From: Diadema setosum
Taxonomy: Eukaryota > Echinodermata > Echinoidea > Diadematoida > Diadematidae
NCBI GenBank assembly: GCA_033980235.1
Contig: CM067063.1
Coordinates: 42,656,354-42,720,353 of the forward strand
DNA length: 64,000 bases
Direction of reading: 5' to 3'
Made by a program: the position numbers and the translations under genes. Below the pieces are notes generated by a model. The model was given only the letters and a program-made list of their open reading frames with translations. It was not told the origin of the DNA and ran no database searches. Of the stretch, positions 51,001-62,211 are shown piece by piece. The first letter of the stretch is position 1; every line of letters begins with the position of its first letter.

Positions 51001-51659
51001 CAGAATAAAAATAGACACAGCTTTCAAGTTCTGTATAGTTGGCCAAATTGAGGATAAAATAACATGCTGGATTTAGTGAATGAAAGCGCCAAAATGAAGA
51101 GAGAAACTCACACGGACTATAAAGGAAGAAGGAAATAGTGAGTACAAACTGGGGTCCATCCAGTATTAAAGTTGTATGAATGAATTGTTGTACATATGAA
51201 CAGAAAACTCTCTGGTCATCTGTGACATTCTGGGTGAGCTGGTCAGATCCTACAAACAAAGTCCAACAAATTCCCTTTAAATTCTGTACATCATAAGTTA
51301 CAACATGCTTGAACAAATCTGTCCCATTAAAATGGCAAAATTCTTGATGATTGTGGTTTGCATGAAACTTCAAGAGAAGGTGGAATGCAAAATGGAACTT
51401 ACAATAAAAATGCAAGAAACACATCACTGTGGTCATATATTACCCACGTATGAGAAAGAGTCTGACCTTAATGAAATTTCTGGATCAACATTTTGACAAT
51501 TAAAAAAACCCCTGACATTTTACTTGTTGTATGAACATATTATCATGCTACTCAAACATACCATATCTATTCAAGAATTTCATTTAAGATTTTCATCATA
51601 TCTTAGCACATCTGTTTTTAATTTTGAATGACCAATACAAATAATTGATTATATGATGC

Positions 51660-52020
51660 ATCACGCGTAACCCCGGGGTACCGTAGTACCCGGGTTACCA
51701 CGTTGTGTAGCGCCACCTCACGTCCACTCGGGGACAGCCAGAGAAAAATGCATGCACTGTGAGTGCATGTACATAGTCATTCCATGGAGCTACTAATGCT
51801 CCATGGTCATTCCCATGCCACTGCATGTTATACTATGCGTGCATGGCATGCTGTGCTATCACTAGCGTGTGCTTCAGTGCAGTGCAGCTCAGTGGCTAGC
51901 GTGTGCTAGCTCCAGCACCAAAATAATTTCCTCTTTTTGGCACCCAGGGTAAAACCTTTTTAAAAAAATAAATAATTCAACAAAATGGCTGATTTTTATT
52001 TGGTGCCCCGGGATACCATT
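51660..52020. repeat. GC-rich palindromic patch, possible MITE
   Basis: It has GTAACCCCGGGGTACC near the left edge and GGTGCCCCGGGATACC near the right edge, both palindromic at CCCCGGGG. A perfect hairpin, CCATGGAGC, TACTAAT, GCTCCATGG, lies at 51782-51806, and many CATGCA/TGCATG repeats sit between. No coding frame is supported and the boundaries are approximate. Confidence 0.4.
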
Positions 52021-52894
52021 TACATGTATGTCATCATATAGAATTTGCATGTAGGTCTGAATCAAACCAATTTCTTGTGAACGCAATGTCATTACAACAA
52101 TTATATAATTGGCTTGATAGATTAAGAACACACACTTGAGATCAATGATTAACTGATGTTGTGCAGAAGACAGCAAGTGAAAGTAACATTAGGAGCTTGG
52201 CATGCATCTATAAACAGCACATTTAAAGCACCACTAAGTCCTGATTCAGCATAATGAGGGGCTTTGCAAACACTGTTAGTGGGAAACCAGGAACATTAGC
52301 ATCCAGGTCTATTTTTTCCTTGAACCAACTCCTTTTCTCACAAATGACAGCAAACTTCACGTGTGGTAAGCCATGTGTGGTATACCACACGCCAGACAGT
52401 GTCATGAGTTGCTGCTTAATCTTGACAATGCTTCGCTTCTTTTATTCCTCCTTCTCCCACATAGATTCCTCATTAGCACAATCATAATCCTAATTCGTCA
52501 TGCGCACATTCTTGGCGCCTTTTTGGAGAAAAAAAAAAGGAGAGAGAAATAAGGAAGAAAGCAGGAATTATTTCCAAATCTCTCGCAAGTAGATGATCTA
52601 AAAATAGCAGGGTGGCCTGTCTTGTGTCTATGATACAACACCATGCCTCATGAAACTGTGCTGCAAAAAAAAAAAAAAAATGAAACACAAGAGCAAAAGC
52701 AAATGTTTCTGAAGCTGTGACCTACACGATAAAAATACTTACAGTGCAAAGAAATAACATCAAAACTAGCACTACATTGTGATGAGTTTGTCATTTCTAC
52801 ATTACACTATTTCACAAGTAAAATGTTTGAATTCTTGATAGAAAAGTAAAATATCAACTTAAACATATGAAATACAAATTTTTATATTTACAGA

Positions 52895-53170
52895 ACAAAA
52901 GATTTTTTTTTTTCTGCATTGATTTGTCTGTTTGCAAAATAACTCAAAAAGTTGAGAACGGATTTGAATGAACTTGCATGAAAAGTCAATAATTACACAA
53001 GGAACAGATGATTACATTTTGGTAGTGACCCACGGATTTTTAATAATTTTTGAAACATTTTTTATCCTTTGGCATATCTACCATAAGGTCAATGAACTTG
53101 GGAGTTCAAGCTGCACATACTGGAGGTTTATGCGCACTAAAGTGCGTGCTCTGCCAGGGCAAGGCACCAC
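52895..53170 (+). repeat. Probable dispersed repeat fragment
   Basis: The text TTTGTCTGTTTGCAAAATAA, CTCAAAAAGTTGAGAACGGA and GGTAGTGACCCACGGATTTT resembles a repeat I recall from several marine invertebrate genomes. There is no internal structure to confirm it, and the overlapping reading frames are not coding. Confidence 0.35.
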
Positions 53171-53427
53171 AGCTAGGAGCTGATGACATAAACAAAAGGC
53201 TTCTACATTGGGAAAAAGTATGCCTGCATGGGTGGAAATGAGCTACTGGCTTGGCAGAGGTCTGCAATCTTGGAGTGCTTTTCTAGTTATAAAACCAGCA
53301 AAAGGCCAATATAACAGCAAAATAAGATTCATAGTGTAGGCATGCTTGAATAGGTCACACAACAGAGAAGCATCTGGCCAAGACACAAGCTGTTTGTAAG
53401 CCATATTGGAAACAAGAGGTTAAAACA

Positions 53428-53578
53428 TACTGTAAAACGAGGAATGTTCGCGTGCATTTTAATTTCACAAATTTCGCGAGTGGCAACATTCGTGAAATTA
53501 AAATTTCATGCAGTGAGGAAGGCCATCAGCTCAAATTCGCGAAATTTTCATGCCGCGAATATATCATGTTTTACAGTA
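53428..53578. mobile_element. TA-flanked MITE with CTGTAAAAC ends, copy C
   Basis: The ends TACTGTAAAACGAGG and CATGTTTTACAGTA are inverted copies with TA at each boundary. The interior has TTTCGCGAGTGG and AATTCGCGAAATTTTCATG, the same TTCGCGA motif as in the elements at 10867 and 12130. Confidence 0.75.
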
Positions 53579-55559
53579 ATATGCATGCTTCTTTACAATG
53601 ACAATGGACAGTATCAAAATCTATCCTTTAGGTATTCCATCTGTCACAAATAGCTGTTTTTCCTTCTGATCATTTCATGAAAATTGGGGAATTTTTCAGC
53701 AGGTCTTATTCTTATCATTCTCACTGTTCAACCTATGCATAACTCTGAACTAAGATTTGTCATGTGCTCGTCAATTACACAGTGCCGCTGAAAACTTGGT
53801 GGAAATCAGAAGAGAAGGGATGTAAGAGCATTCCCTGTCTATACACACTCTCATGTGACTTTCTTGCATACCACCCACGTACATGTACATGTTGTCATCA
53901 AGATGTTGACTCATGGTAAGTTTTCACATGGGCCTCAAATGTTTCTACAATGTATACTCACAAGGAACACAGCACATTTTACACATTAAGTGATGAAGGG
54001 GCCCTAAAGACGTCCATTAATCATTCCGCAGTTGAGAGCAAATTAGTGATCATGTACCCTGTCTCTTAATTGCATCTAAAGGCTAATTACAGGGACTTAA
54101 TTTCTCAAATCGCCTGTCATGATACGCCCTCTAGAGGCCTGGTGTTTCTGTTGTCTTAGTTGTGCAACTATACAGCGTGTTACCTCTTTCATACTATAAA
54201 TAGCAGGAGAAGATAAGTGTAAGCTGTTTGAAATATGACACACTGATGGCAGAGAATCACACAGCTTGGATGCCAGTTTGCTCTAAAAATATCTAGATAA
54301 CCCCCTCTGCATCTTTTTGCTAAATCCCAACTAAAGTTGACATTGCCTGGTTTGTAATATTGTATACATCTTTGCAGTTTGTTTTCATTTGCTTTCAGTT
54401 TTTATCTACTTCAACATGTACTTCAAATTTCAGAAATGTATCAAAGAAATCAAATGCAGTTTGATTAAACAATACTGAATTGTTGTGTGTATTACCTCCA
54501 CAAAACCATTATAGGTACTTTTAAAGGGGTCCTTATCAGTTAATTGAGTTTTTATTTGCAACTTTGAAAAGGCTTTGTAACGTGAAACCTTTAATTTCTT
54601 TCAAAATGATTTCTCAGTTTATATTGCTATCTATAGCTGCTCCAAACTCTACTCTTGCCAAAACAAGGTTATGCATACATATATGGCATATGATATGGAG
54701 TGACGACTGTACTAATTGTACATGGAGCACAACTGTTCCATAAACCACACAGGTAACCTGTTTGAGACTCTGTGAAGCAGAGCTTGAGGTGTAATACAGT
54801 AGTGGGAGGGTAGGAGGGGAAAGCGCTACGTCTGACCCCACTGAAACAGATTGGGTCATGCGGAAAGAATCCTATGAATATGAGTCACAACTTTCCAGAC
54901 GTACGCCACTACAACAAGATTACACTACACTCTCCCTCGCTCTACAGTAGCACTAAAACATAAAATTACATAAAATGAACAAAAAATCAGATCGTGAGGT
55001 TGAATCACCCATTGTCTATATACACTAATTTTTTTCACAGACACGTGATAAGAGAAAGTTTATAAATAGACCTACCACTTACATCTCACGATAATGTAAT
55101 ACAATATGACTTCATTACCAAATTAATGCAATGTCTTGAAATCATCTCAATATTGAAACGAGTAACTATTACTAGAATTTATCATTTCAAAATGAGACAA
55201 ATTGGTTAATAATCATGTAATACATTATTTATGATCCGGTTGTTGTGAGTTCAAGTCTTCCTTCATGGAGGTTTATTGATATCACAGACAAGAGTCATGT
55301 TAACCTTACAATGATATCATCAAATTTATTAAATCAATCATTGATTTCTAACATTACTCTTTCTCATCTTCACAGGTTTTCTGAATTAAAAAGGGGAAGC
55401 ACCTTGTGATTCAGAGAACATAGTCATTTCTTTGAATCTACAGTAGTGTATGCTGTACGTGTTACCAAAGTTACTCAGTATATGATGTTGAGTAGATAAT
55501 CATTACTGGTGAAATGTCTTGCATGTTAATGAGCACAGCATTTGACAAACTCAGTGGAG

Positions 55560-55910
55560 AGAGAAGAAAAGAGGAAGGGGCAAGGGACCCTCACTCTCTA
55601 ACCACTAGGGGCAACACTGGGGGCCCCCCTGTGGACGATGCGGTCCCCTGAGAGAACGCTGGGTGACGCACCTCTTCTTTTTTTCTGTGTGCAGCTAGAA
55701 TGTGAATCACCTGTCAAGTGGCTGGGGTGGTAGTCTGGTAGACGGCCAGCCGGCAGTGAGCTCATCTCCCTTGCCCTATTCTTCTCAGATGATACACATC
55801 ACACGAAAGCCTAGCGTCTGATCTGTGAACCCCTACCCCACCCCGGTGTAGGAGGGAGGAGGGTGAGAGACACTAGGGTGAGTGAGAGAGCAAGGCACGC
55901 TACTCTCCCT
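55560..55910. other. GC-rich unique segment, function unknown
   Basis: About 350 bases are clearly richer in G and C than the surrounding intron, with purine-rich and CCCC/GGGG runs and no repeat ends that I can find. No frame with splice phases compatible with the host gene is present. It could be a regulatory element, but that is only inference from composition. Confidence 0.25.
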
Positions 55911-56645
55911 GCACTATGGACATGATGTCATCCCTTGCTTCCTATAAACCCAATCCCCATTACTCCTTGATTGATTCTCATCTATTACCGTTTCCTCTCC
56001 TAATAGATAACATCTGTAGCATCCAGACATAGATAACATTGCCTTGCATGGAAAGATCACTGAACATCTCTTTTTACACTCTTCTACTTTTAAACCAGCC
56101 TTTGTGCCAGTCTTTTTCTACAAACTCTCTACTAAAGTCTAAGTATTCATCACATCTTAGATTCAAAGCTCTTGAGACAATCTCTTGTGAATAATAGAAG
56201 GGTTTCCCTTAACCTTATTCATAATAATGTAAAATTGCATTCACTGTATTAAAATTCTGCATAGAAGTATAGCCTTTAGTAGATACTGTAAAGGAAGATA
56301 ATAGGTCAACTAAAAACAATCATCATCTCAGTTGTCAGTGACTGGTCTCTAAAATGCAACTATTATTATCAATTTATCGTCATCACTGCAGCAGGAAAAA
56401 AAATTCTCAAGTTATACTAATCATTACAGTGGCATCTCTGAAACTTTCAATGTTTATATCAAACATAACCCAGCAAAGACAGATAAAATGGGTGAGTTAT
56501 AAAGGTGATTCACTGAATAAGGAGATACCACGACACTCAAAGCACTATTATTAATCTAAGGAAAATGGTGCATACTGTACTTCAAAAGGCCCATTTCAAG
56601 TACTATAAACAGTCTGACATTAGTGACATACTGTGTGTGTTGATA

Positions 56646-56664
56646 CAGGGAGGTGACCTCCCTG
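56646..56664. repeat. Perfect 9-bp-arm palindrome
   Basis: CAGGGAGGT, G, ACCTCCCTG. It is the short relative of the palindrome at 25986-26016. Confidence 0.85.
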
Positions 56665-57065
56665 GTTGATACCAAGATGGTATTGTGACTGCTGGTGAGC
56701 AGCTTTCACTACTTTTGTGTATTAAACCTGAGAAATCTACCTTAGTCCCAATGACAAATAAAGGAAGGATAAGGGAGTATATGATATTATATTGACCATA
56801 TGATCTGATGACAGGAAATGTGGCATCGGTGAGGCGGGGACAGTCATGCCTGCTTTGTGACCACCAGTACCCCAAACACATAACACCTGTCTACCCAATA
56901 CTGCAGTCTTGGCCATAACACTGATATATCATTGGGTACCTGGGGCCTTACTTCTATTGTAAACAAATTCCATTGTTAACAAATTGCCCTATATCGACGA
57001 AAATAAGCACTGAATTGATCAGTATTTTATTAGTAGCCATGACAAAAGAATCATGGGCACACATA

Positions 57066-57135
57066 CTTGGGCAGGATTCGAACCTACAACCTCCTAATCT
57101 CCGGACAGGCGTCATCTCCACTAGACCTCCAAGCT
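57066..57135 (-). mobile_element. tRNA-like SINE head
   Basis: On the minus strand the sequence runs GCTTGGAGGTCTAGTGGAGA (A-box region), CGCCTGTCCGGAGATTAGG, then the B-box GTAGGTTCGAATCCTGCCC and AAGT. The first seven and last seven bases can form six of seven acceptor-stem pairs. It resembles an arginine-type tRNA more than others, but the anticodon stem is weak and there is no sign of an isolated functional gene. The unrelated body downstream (TATGTGTGCCCATGATTC and so on) suggests a SINE. Confidence 0.55.
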
Positions 57136-57433
57136 TCAGCCCGACAGCCAGTGCTGGTTCTAATCCTTGTACAAGTTTGTAGTGGGTACTGCGAATTTAT
57201 TATTCAAATTCATGAAATGACAGTAGACAGAAGAATGTCATGAATTTGCACCATTTTGCTGGGATACTTCTGAGATGTATCTGTTTTGTAAGTCATCTTG
57301 ATAAGTTTGTATGTTTATAAAGAGATGAAACGGAGATGGACAGACTGAAAGACAGAGAGACAAACACACAAACAGACGGACAGAGAGCATAGAAAGAGAG
57401 GGAGATGAAGAAAAATGGTGACCAGGATCTCAC

Positions 57434-57570
57434 CTGTGAGCTGGGCTACCCTCATCGATTCCAGCCACAAAAATGCCAATATCTCCTTTCCTGGATCCTT
57501 TGCCTCCTGCAATCTGGATTCCAAGAGCTCCCTTGTCTTTCACCAGGTGGATCTTCACCACTTCTCGCTT
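57434..57570 (-). CDS. PDZD2-like: PDZD2-like gene, first half of PDZ domain (PDZ2-like)
   Basis: This 137-nt exon lies between a good acceptor (pyrimidine-rich, AATACTCAG, ending at 57571) and a good donor (CACAG|GTGAGA). It starts in phase 0 and ends with two bases of an Arg codon completed by the next exon. It encodes beta-A to beta-C of a PDZ domain: KREVVKIHLVKD, then the carboxylate-binding loop GALGI (Ala-Leu-Gly-Ile in place of GLGF), then QIAGGKGSRKGD and IGIFVAGIDEGSPAH. PDZ domains bind C-terminal peptides of partner proteins, usually at membranes or junctions. The loop and the GGKGSRK segment resemble PDZ2 of vertebrate PDZD2 as I recall it. MPDZ, PATJ or PTPN13 PDZ domains are less good alternatives. 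The exon sits alone, with introns of about 5.8 and 17.5 kb on either side. Confidence 0.85.
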
Positions 57571-58331
57571 CTGAGTATTTAAAAGGAAACAAAATAGGTT
57601 TCAATGTAGGGATGCATTGTTGTTTTAGTCAAAATTGTTCGAGAAAAAATTCTTGCTACTGAATGAGAATGAAAAGAATGAAATGTTTTCCAGGACAAAG
57701 GATAACAACAACAGACATTACAATATTACATGTACCCTTTGTATTAAAAACTGACATTGTCTCAGGCATTGGAGCAGGAGGTATACTTGGCTCATAGTTT
57801 CATTTCATTTCATTCCTTTATCTATGTACGGCAATGCTTCAGTCTGAGGATTGTTCTTCTGCAGGTCTGCACAGATAAAAATACAACAGAAATGTAATAG
57901 AAATGTAAATAAAACTCATACATAGAATGAAAAAGATAAAAAAATACAGACAAAAACAATAATCAACACATAGATGTTTAAACAAACATGATCAATCAAA
58001 GATATTCTGACAGGTCCATCATCGTAGTTAAAAGCATACTCTGGGCAAAAAGAAACACAATCCCAAATGAGGCTAACAACTAGCCTTGATTACATATGAT
58101 GCAATCAAAATTTCCTAAAATCATTGATCATGCTGTGTCTTGTAATTCATCGGTCATCATAATCATAATGAATAAATACATTGTTAAAATTCACAACATG
58201 GATTCGGTGGCTTTTAGACAATATTACACTCTCTTGTTTCACTTCAAACAATTTTAAGAAAATCCAGTCCTGAGTGGTGTCACACACACAACAATGTTTA
58301 TGATTCTGGAAAACCCTGCGTACAACAGGAA

Positions 58332-58551
58332 AACAGATTTATGGTAAGGAAGGAAGAAATGTTTGTGGTAACACCATGTGTACGTAGTCCTAGCAGGGAC
58401 AGAAGAAGAGCCGAGACAGAGGTCCCTGTTGGCAGAAGAAGAGCCAAGACAGAGGTCCCTGCAAGGACTACCTGTATACACATGGTGATATCACAAACCT
58501 TTCTCCCCATTTACTTCACCATGCAAACCTTCATGTAACAGATTTATGGTA
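58332..58551. mobile_element. Foldback insertion flanked by 15-bp direct repeats
   Basis: AACAGATTTATGGTA occurs exactly at 58332-58346 and again at 58537-58551. Between them lie inverted arms (AACACCATGTGTACG and TACACATGGTGATA; GTAGTCCTAGCAGGGAC and GTCCCTGCAAGGACTAC) and two direct copies of AGAAGAAGAGCC(G/A)AGACAG plus AGGTCCCTG. A 15-bp target duplication is longer than usual for MITEs. The sequence is non-coding. Confidence 0.65.
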
Positions 58552-59585
58552 GTTGAAATGTGAAGTGAAAAAAAAAATTGCTGATAAAATTGATATTATC
58601 CTTATCTGCACGTGAAACTAATTGTGACATAGGTAAAATTATTGTGACATATTTTACAAACTGTACAACTATTGAGACATGCATTGTTTCTATTGACTAC
58701 CTGTGTCACACGCCTCTCAAAAGTTTCCTTCTCTTGTCTTACTAAACCTGGCATGTAGGATACATTGTACATGCCAATATCAGCCATACTCCAGCAATCC
58801 AAGCTATGTCTGCTGTTTTCCTATGTGTTACTATGGTAACAAGAACAACAAGATAAATTTGCCATTCCTGCAGTGTGAGTTCAGCCAAAGCAATTTCAGC
58901 ACAAATAAATTTAGCTGAACTTCCTTTCCCCCTCTGTCCAGAGAATGAGCGCCAAATGCATTGTCTGGCAGGAGGCGAAGTATTGTTACAAAACCAACAA
59001 AAGATAGAAAATTGGCACAACAACTCGTTTTTAAAGAGGGATTTCTCTTAATTCCAACTTACATGAGTCAATCTGTGGGATTTTGGAGGACACCGATGGC
59101 AACCACAAAACACATCCATGGAGGTGAAAGGGAGCATAGTGTTACCGTATCACTTTCAGGAGAACGAGTGAGCCTCCTCATTCCCCATCTCTCTCTCTCC
59201 TCCACTCATTCCTTCTGTTTGAAATGACATATCAATTAGTAGAAGATGAGACTTCTAGTCCCTAGCAAGGAATATCTCCCATTAATCTATTTCCAGCATG
59301 TATGATGAGAAATGCACACTACCAGACTGTCAATTCAGTGTGCACACTAGCTATTGCTATACCAGTCATCAATCTAGTGTCATCATACAGTTTACATGTA
59401 CTATGCTAACATCAGCCCTTTCAATGAACCCTGTATTTCAAACAGAATTTGAGTATATGATTTCAGGCTTTGATATTTGATATTTGATATTTTGCTATTT
59501 ATTCATTTCTGCAATTTCATGACAAACGTAAGACACAAATTACATTTTTCTACAATCAAGTAATGCCTATACAATTCATATTTTT

Positions 59586-59586
<1 letters not shown>

Positions 59587-59646
<60 letters not shown>
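59587..59646. repeat. (GT)n microsatellite
   Basis: About 60 bases of GT with one TTT interruption. Confidence 0.97.
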
Positions 59647-59653
<7 letters not shown>

Positions 59654-61443
59654 TCAATTGCAAAATCTGCAATCATATTCATCAATTCTGTATAAAAGGA
59701 AGTGTTCAAGAAAGGTTGGACACAAAGCAGCCATACTTCAATGTCAAACATGCCATCCTACCTTTGAGTTTGTGTGGGATGTATTTTATCTATAGCATCT
59801 CAAAATTTAAGGTAATGATAAACAAACATGGAAGATACTCAAGGAAGAGATATTTCCATTCGCACGTGTTTGCAGAAAACTGAAGTGAACAGTCTATTTT
59901 TCTCTCTCAATCTACCTATTCTCCCCCTCACTATACTGATTGAATAAATCATGACCCCTCTCTCTCTCCCTCTCTTTTTCTGGTTCTATTCATTCAGGGG
60001 CCAGGATAATCATAACCATTCTCTTATAGCAACAATATGCACTTCTGACCTAAAAGTGTCAAGGTTTATTAGAGGCGACAAATCTTGTAGCTGTGAGTAA
60101 TCACTTGATTAGGATCATCAGAGGATCAAGTCTATCTGCTTCATGATACTTTCTATATTGATCTCTTGGCCCAACAAAGGAGGTACAGACTGAATGCAGA
60201 CAAAATGGTTTGGAAGGTTAGGCAGACACCTGTGTGCATCAAGCCTGAATGTAGACAGTCATTAAGGGCTCAGCATGGAGGTGGTCACCCAACAGCTCTG
60301 TAGATGGTCAGTCTGAGAAATCTTCACAGATTTGAGGCTTAAGTCAGGAGGATCTTCAGCAAACTGAAATAAAGCACTTAGCTTGTATTCTTGTCTAATC
60401 TGAGAAATTACCTTGAGAAAAAAGATTACACAACATTGAGCTTGCTCTTAGATTGATTGGTCTTTACCCAATAACTATACCAACAGGCCAGTTGCTAAAC
60501 AGCATGTTTGTTTGTTTGTTTGTTTATTTGTTTTTGTTTTTTGCCATGTTTTCATATTGTTATGCTCCATACATGAAATTAAAACTATTGGTAAAATGAA
60601 GAACAAATGCATAAATTGCATGTTAGGTTTGGTCATTTGTAGTTGGTTCCATAGCAAATCACACCTGCTAATGTTATATTGCAGTTGTTGTTGTTGTGAA
60701 GTGTTTCAGAGAGATTAAGATGGCATCTACATTGTAGTGTTGATATCATCTCCTACATGTTCATGACAAGACACACAAATTAATGCTGACAAATTACACA
60801 AAGGCTTTATTTGTCACAAACAATCTGTAGCTACACGACACAACAATGTAAGTCTATCTGCAGACTACGGAAAAGGCTAAAAATAAATCACTTCCCACTG
60901 TCCCAGCTAAGCAAGTCATCTAAACTGACCTAAAGCAAGAATAGAAGCTCCAAGAAATAAACTGTGGCCAAATCCTGGACAGTCTTCCCACTGGAGGCTG
61001 TGATAAATATACTTCACATATATATGGTAACTGATCTCTGCTCGCTGGCTTTGTTTGAGGTTTCATGAGATGGATTAAAGCTGGCAAAAATGACTTTTCA
61101 TGCTCCATTGAAACCAGAATAAAGTACTTCACTCCCCACTATATACTCTATCTACAGCCATCTTTGCTCCAGACAGCCTCCAAGCTGGGCCTGCCAAAAG
61201 ATAACCATTTCTCTGAATTGTCTACAAAATATCAACCTCACTTGGCATATGTCAACATATGCTGAGTTTCTCAATGAAGGTTAACTAGCATAAGATACAG
61301 AATTTTAATACACAAGTTAATAGTACAAGGTACATTGTAGGACATAACTTGCTCCCATGATAATACTTGGCAAATGTCTTGTGCTACAATTAAAGTGTGT
61401 AAATCTCATTATATTCCCTTTGTCTTGGAAGTCCAGCAACTCT

Positions 61444-62010
61444 AGGGCTTTTTACACTTGTAAAATTTTGCTTAGCCCCGGACCAACGGTGGGGCTAAGG
61501 GGGGGGCCTTAGCCCCACCGTTGGTACGGGACTATCCTTAGCCCACTTTCTGTTTACACTCGTTTTTGCCAAAGTGGGCTAGCCCCACCGATAGTACGGT
61601 ACTATCTGGCCCTGCAAAATAGCAGGGGTTAGCACCGCAATTGCGGTGCTAGCACCGCAATTGCGGTGCCAAGCAAGTGAGTGTAAACAGAACGAAAAAA
61701 TAATCCTGGGCTAAGCGACGGAGACGAAGTCCGACCCTCACTGACCAATCAGAAACGAGGTAGTCAAGTGTTGCCGGTGCGTGCGTGTACGTGTACAGTA
61801 CACAGCGTAATTATGAATATTCATGTGGTTTGGAAAGTCCGGGGCTAAGAAATACAAGTGTAAAAAGGTCAGTTTTCTTCTTAGCCCCGGACAAGAGATA
61901 GTACGGGACTAATTGGCAAGTGTAAAAAGCTGAAAAAAATGGTACGGGACTAACGATAGTCCTGGGTCAGAGAAAGTCCGGGGTTAAGAAACACAAGTGT
62001 AAAAAGCCCT
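61444..62010. mobile_element. Complex foldback element with nested inverted repeats, 567 bp
   Basis: The terminal repeats are AGGGCTTTTTACACTTGT and their inverted copy, followed on both arms by TTAGCCCCGGAC / GTCCGGGGTTAA. TCT directly outside each end could be a 3-bp target duplication. Inside are further inverted and direct copies of TTAGCCCCGGAC, TAGTACGGGACTA and CAAGTGTAAAAAG, and two tandem 20-bp palindromes of AGCACCGCAATTGCGGTGC(T/C) at 61631-61670. No protein is encoded. The GC content is far above that of the intron. Confidence 0.78.
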
Positions 62011-62211
62011 TCTGTCTTCACTAATTTACATGTTTGTAATAATCTATGATGGTTTGTGCAGATAGGCTAGTTTCTTTGATTAAATTTTCCCAGCAATGAC
62101 TTTGGTTGCTCATAGCAAGCAGACATATTATTGGTTTCCAGCACTTACACAAAACAAACTCTGCATGATCTGTGTGTAATAGGATAACTTTGGTGTGGAT
62201 AATATTTCTAC

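Larger units (their letters stand above)
39974..57433 (-). other. Intron splitting the PDZ2 domain, 17.5 kb
   Basis: It contains the DR1-rich repeat (40175-41497), the palindrome at 43120, the 2.4-kb element at 44890, a GC-rich palindromic patch at 51660-52020, a probable repeat at 52895-53170, the MITE at 53428, a GC-rich patch at 55560-55910, a short palindrome at 56646 and a SINE head at 57066. Stretches such as 48200-51650 hold only AT-rich sequence and homopolymer runs. Confidence 0.6.

Noticed and set aside
50957..51436. 159-codon minus-strand open frame
   Set aside because: Rich in Phe, Cys and His as expected from AT-rich random sequence. It shows no motif, and a few frames of this length are expected by chance in 64 kb.
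54758..54840. Candidate minus-strand exon with TTTCAG acceptor and CAG|GTTACC donor
   Set aside because: Its frame needs one leading base and ends in phase 0, so it would replace the split Arg codon junction between the 57434 and 39973 exons and break PDZ2.
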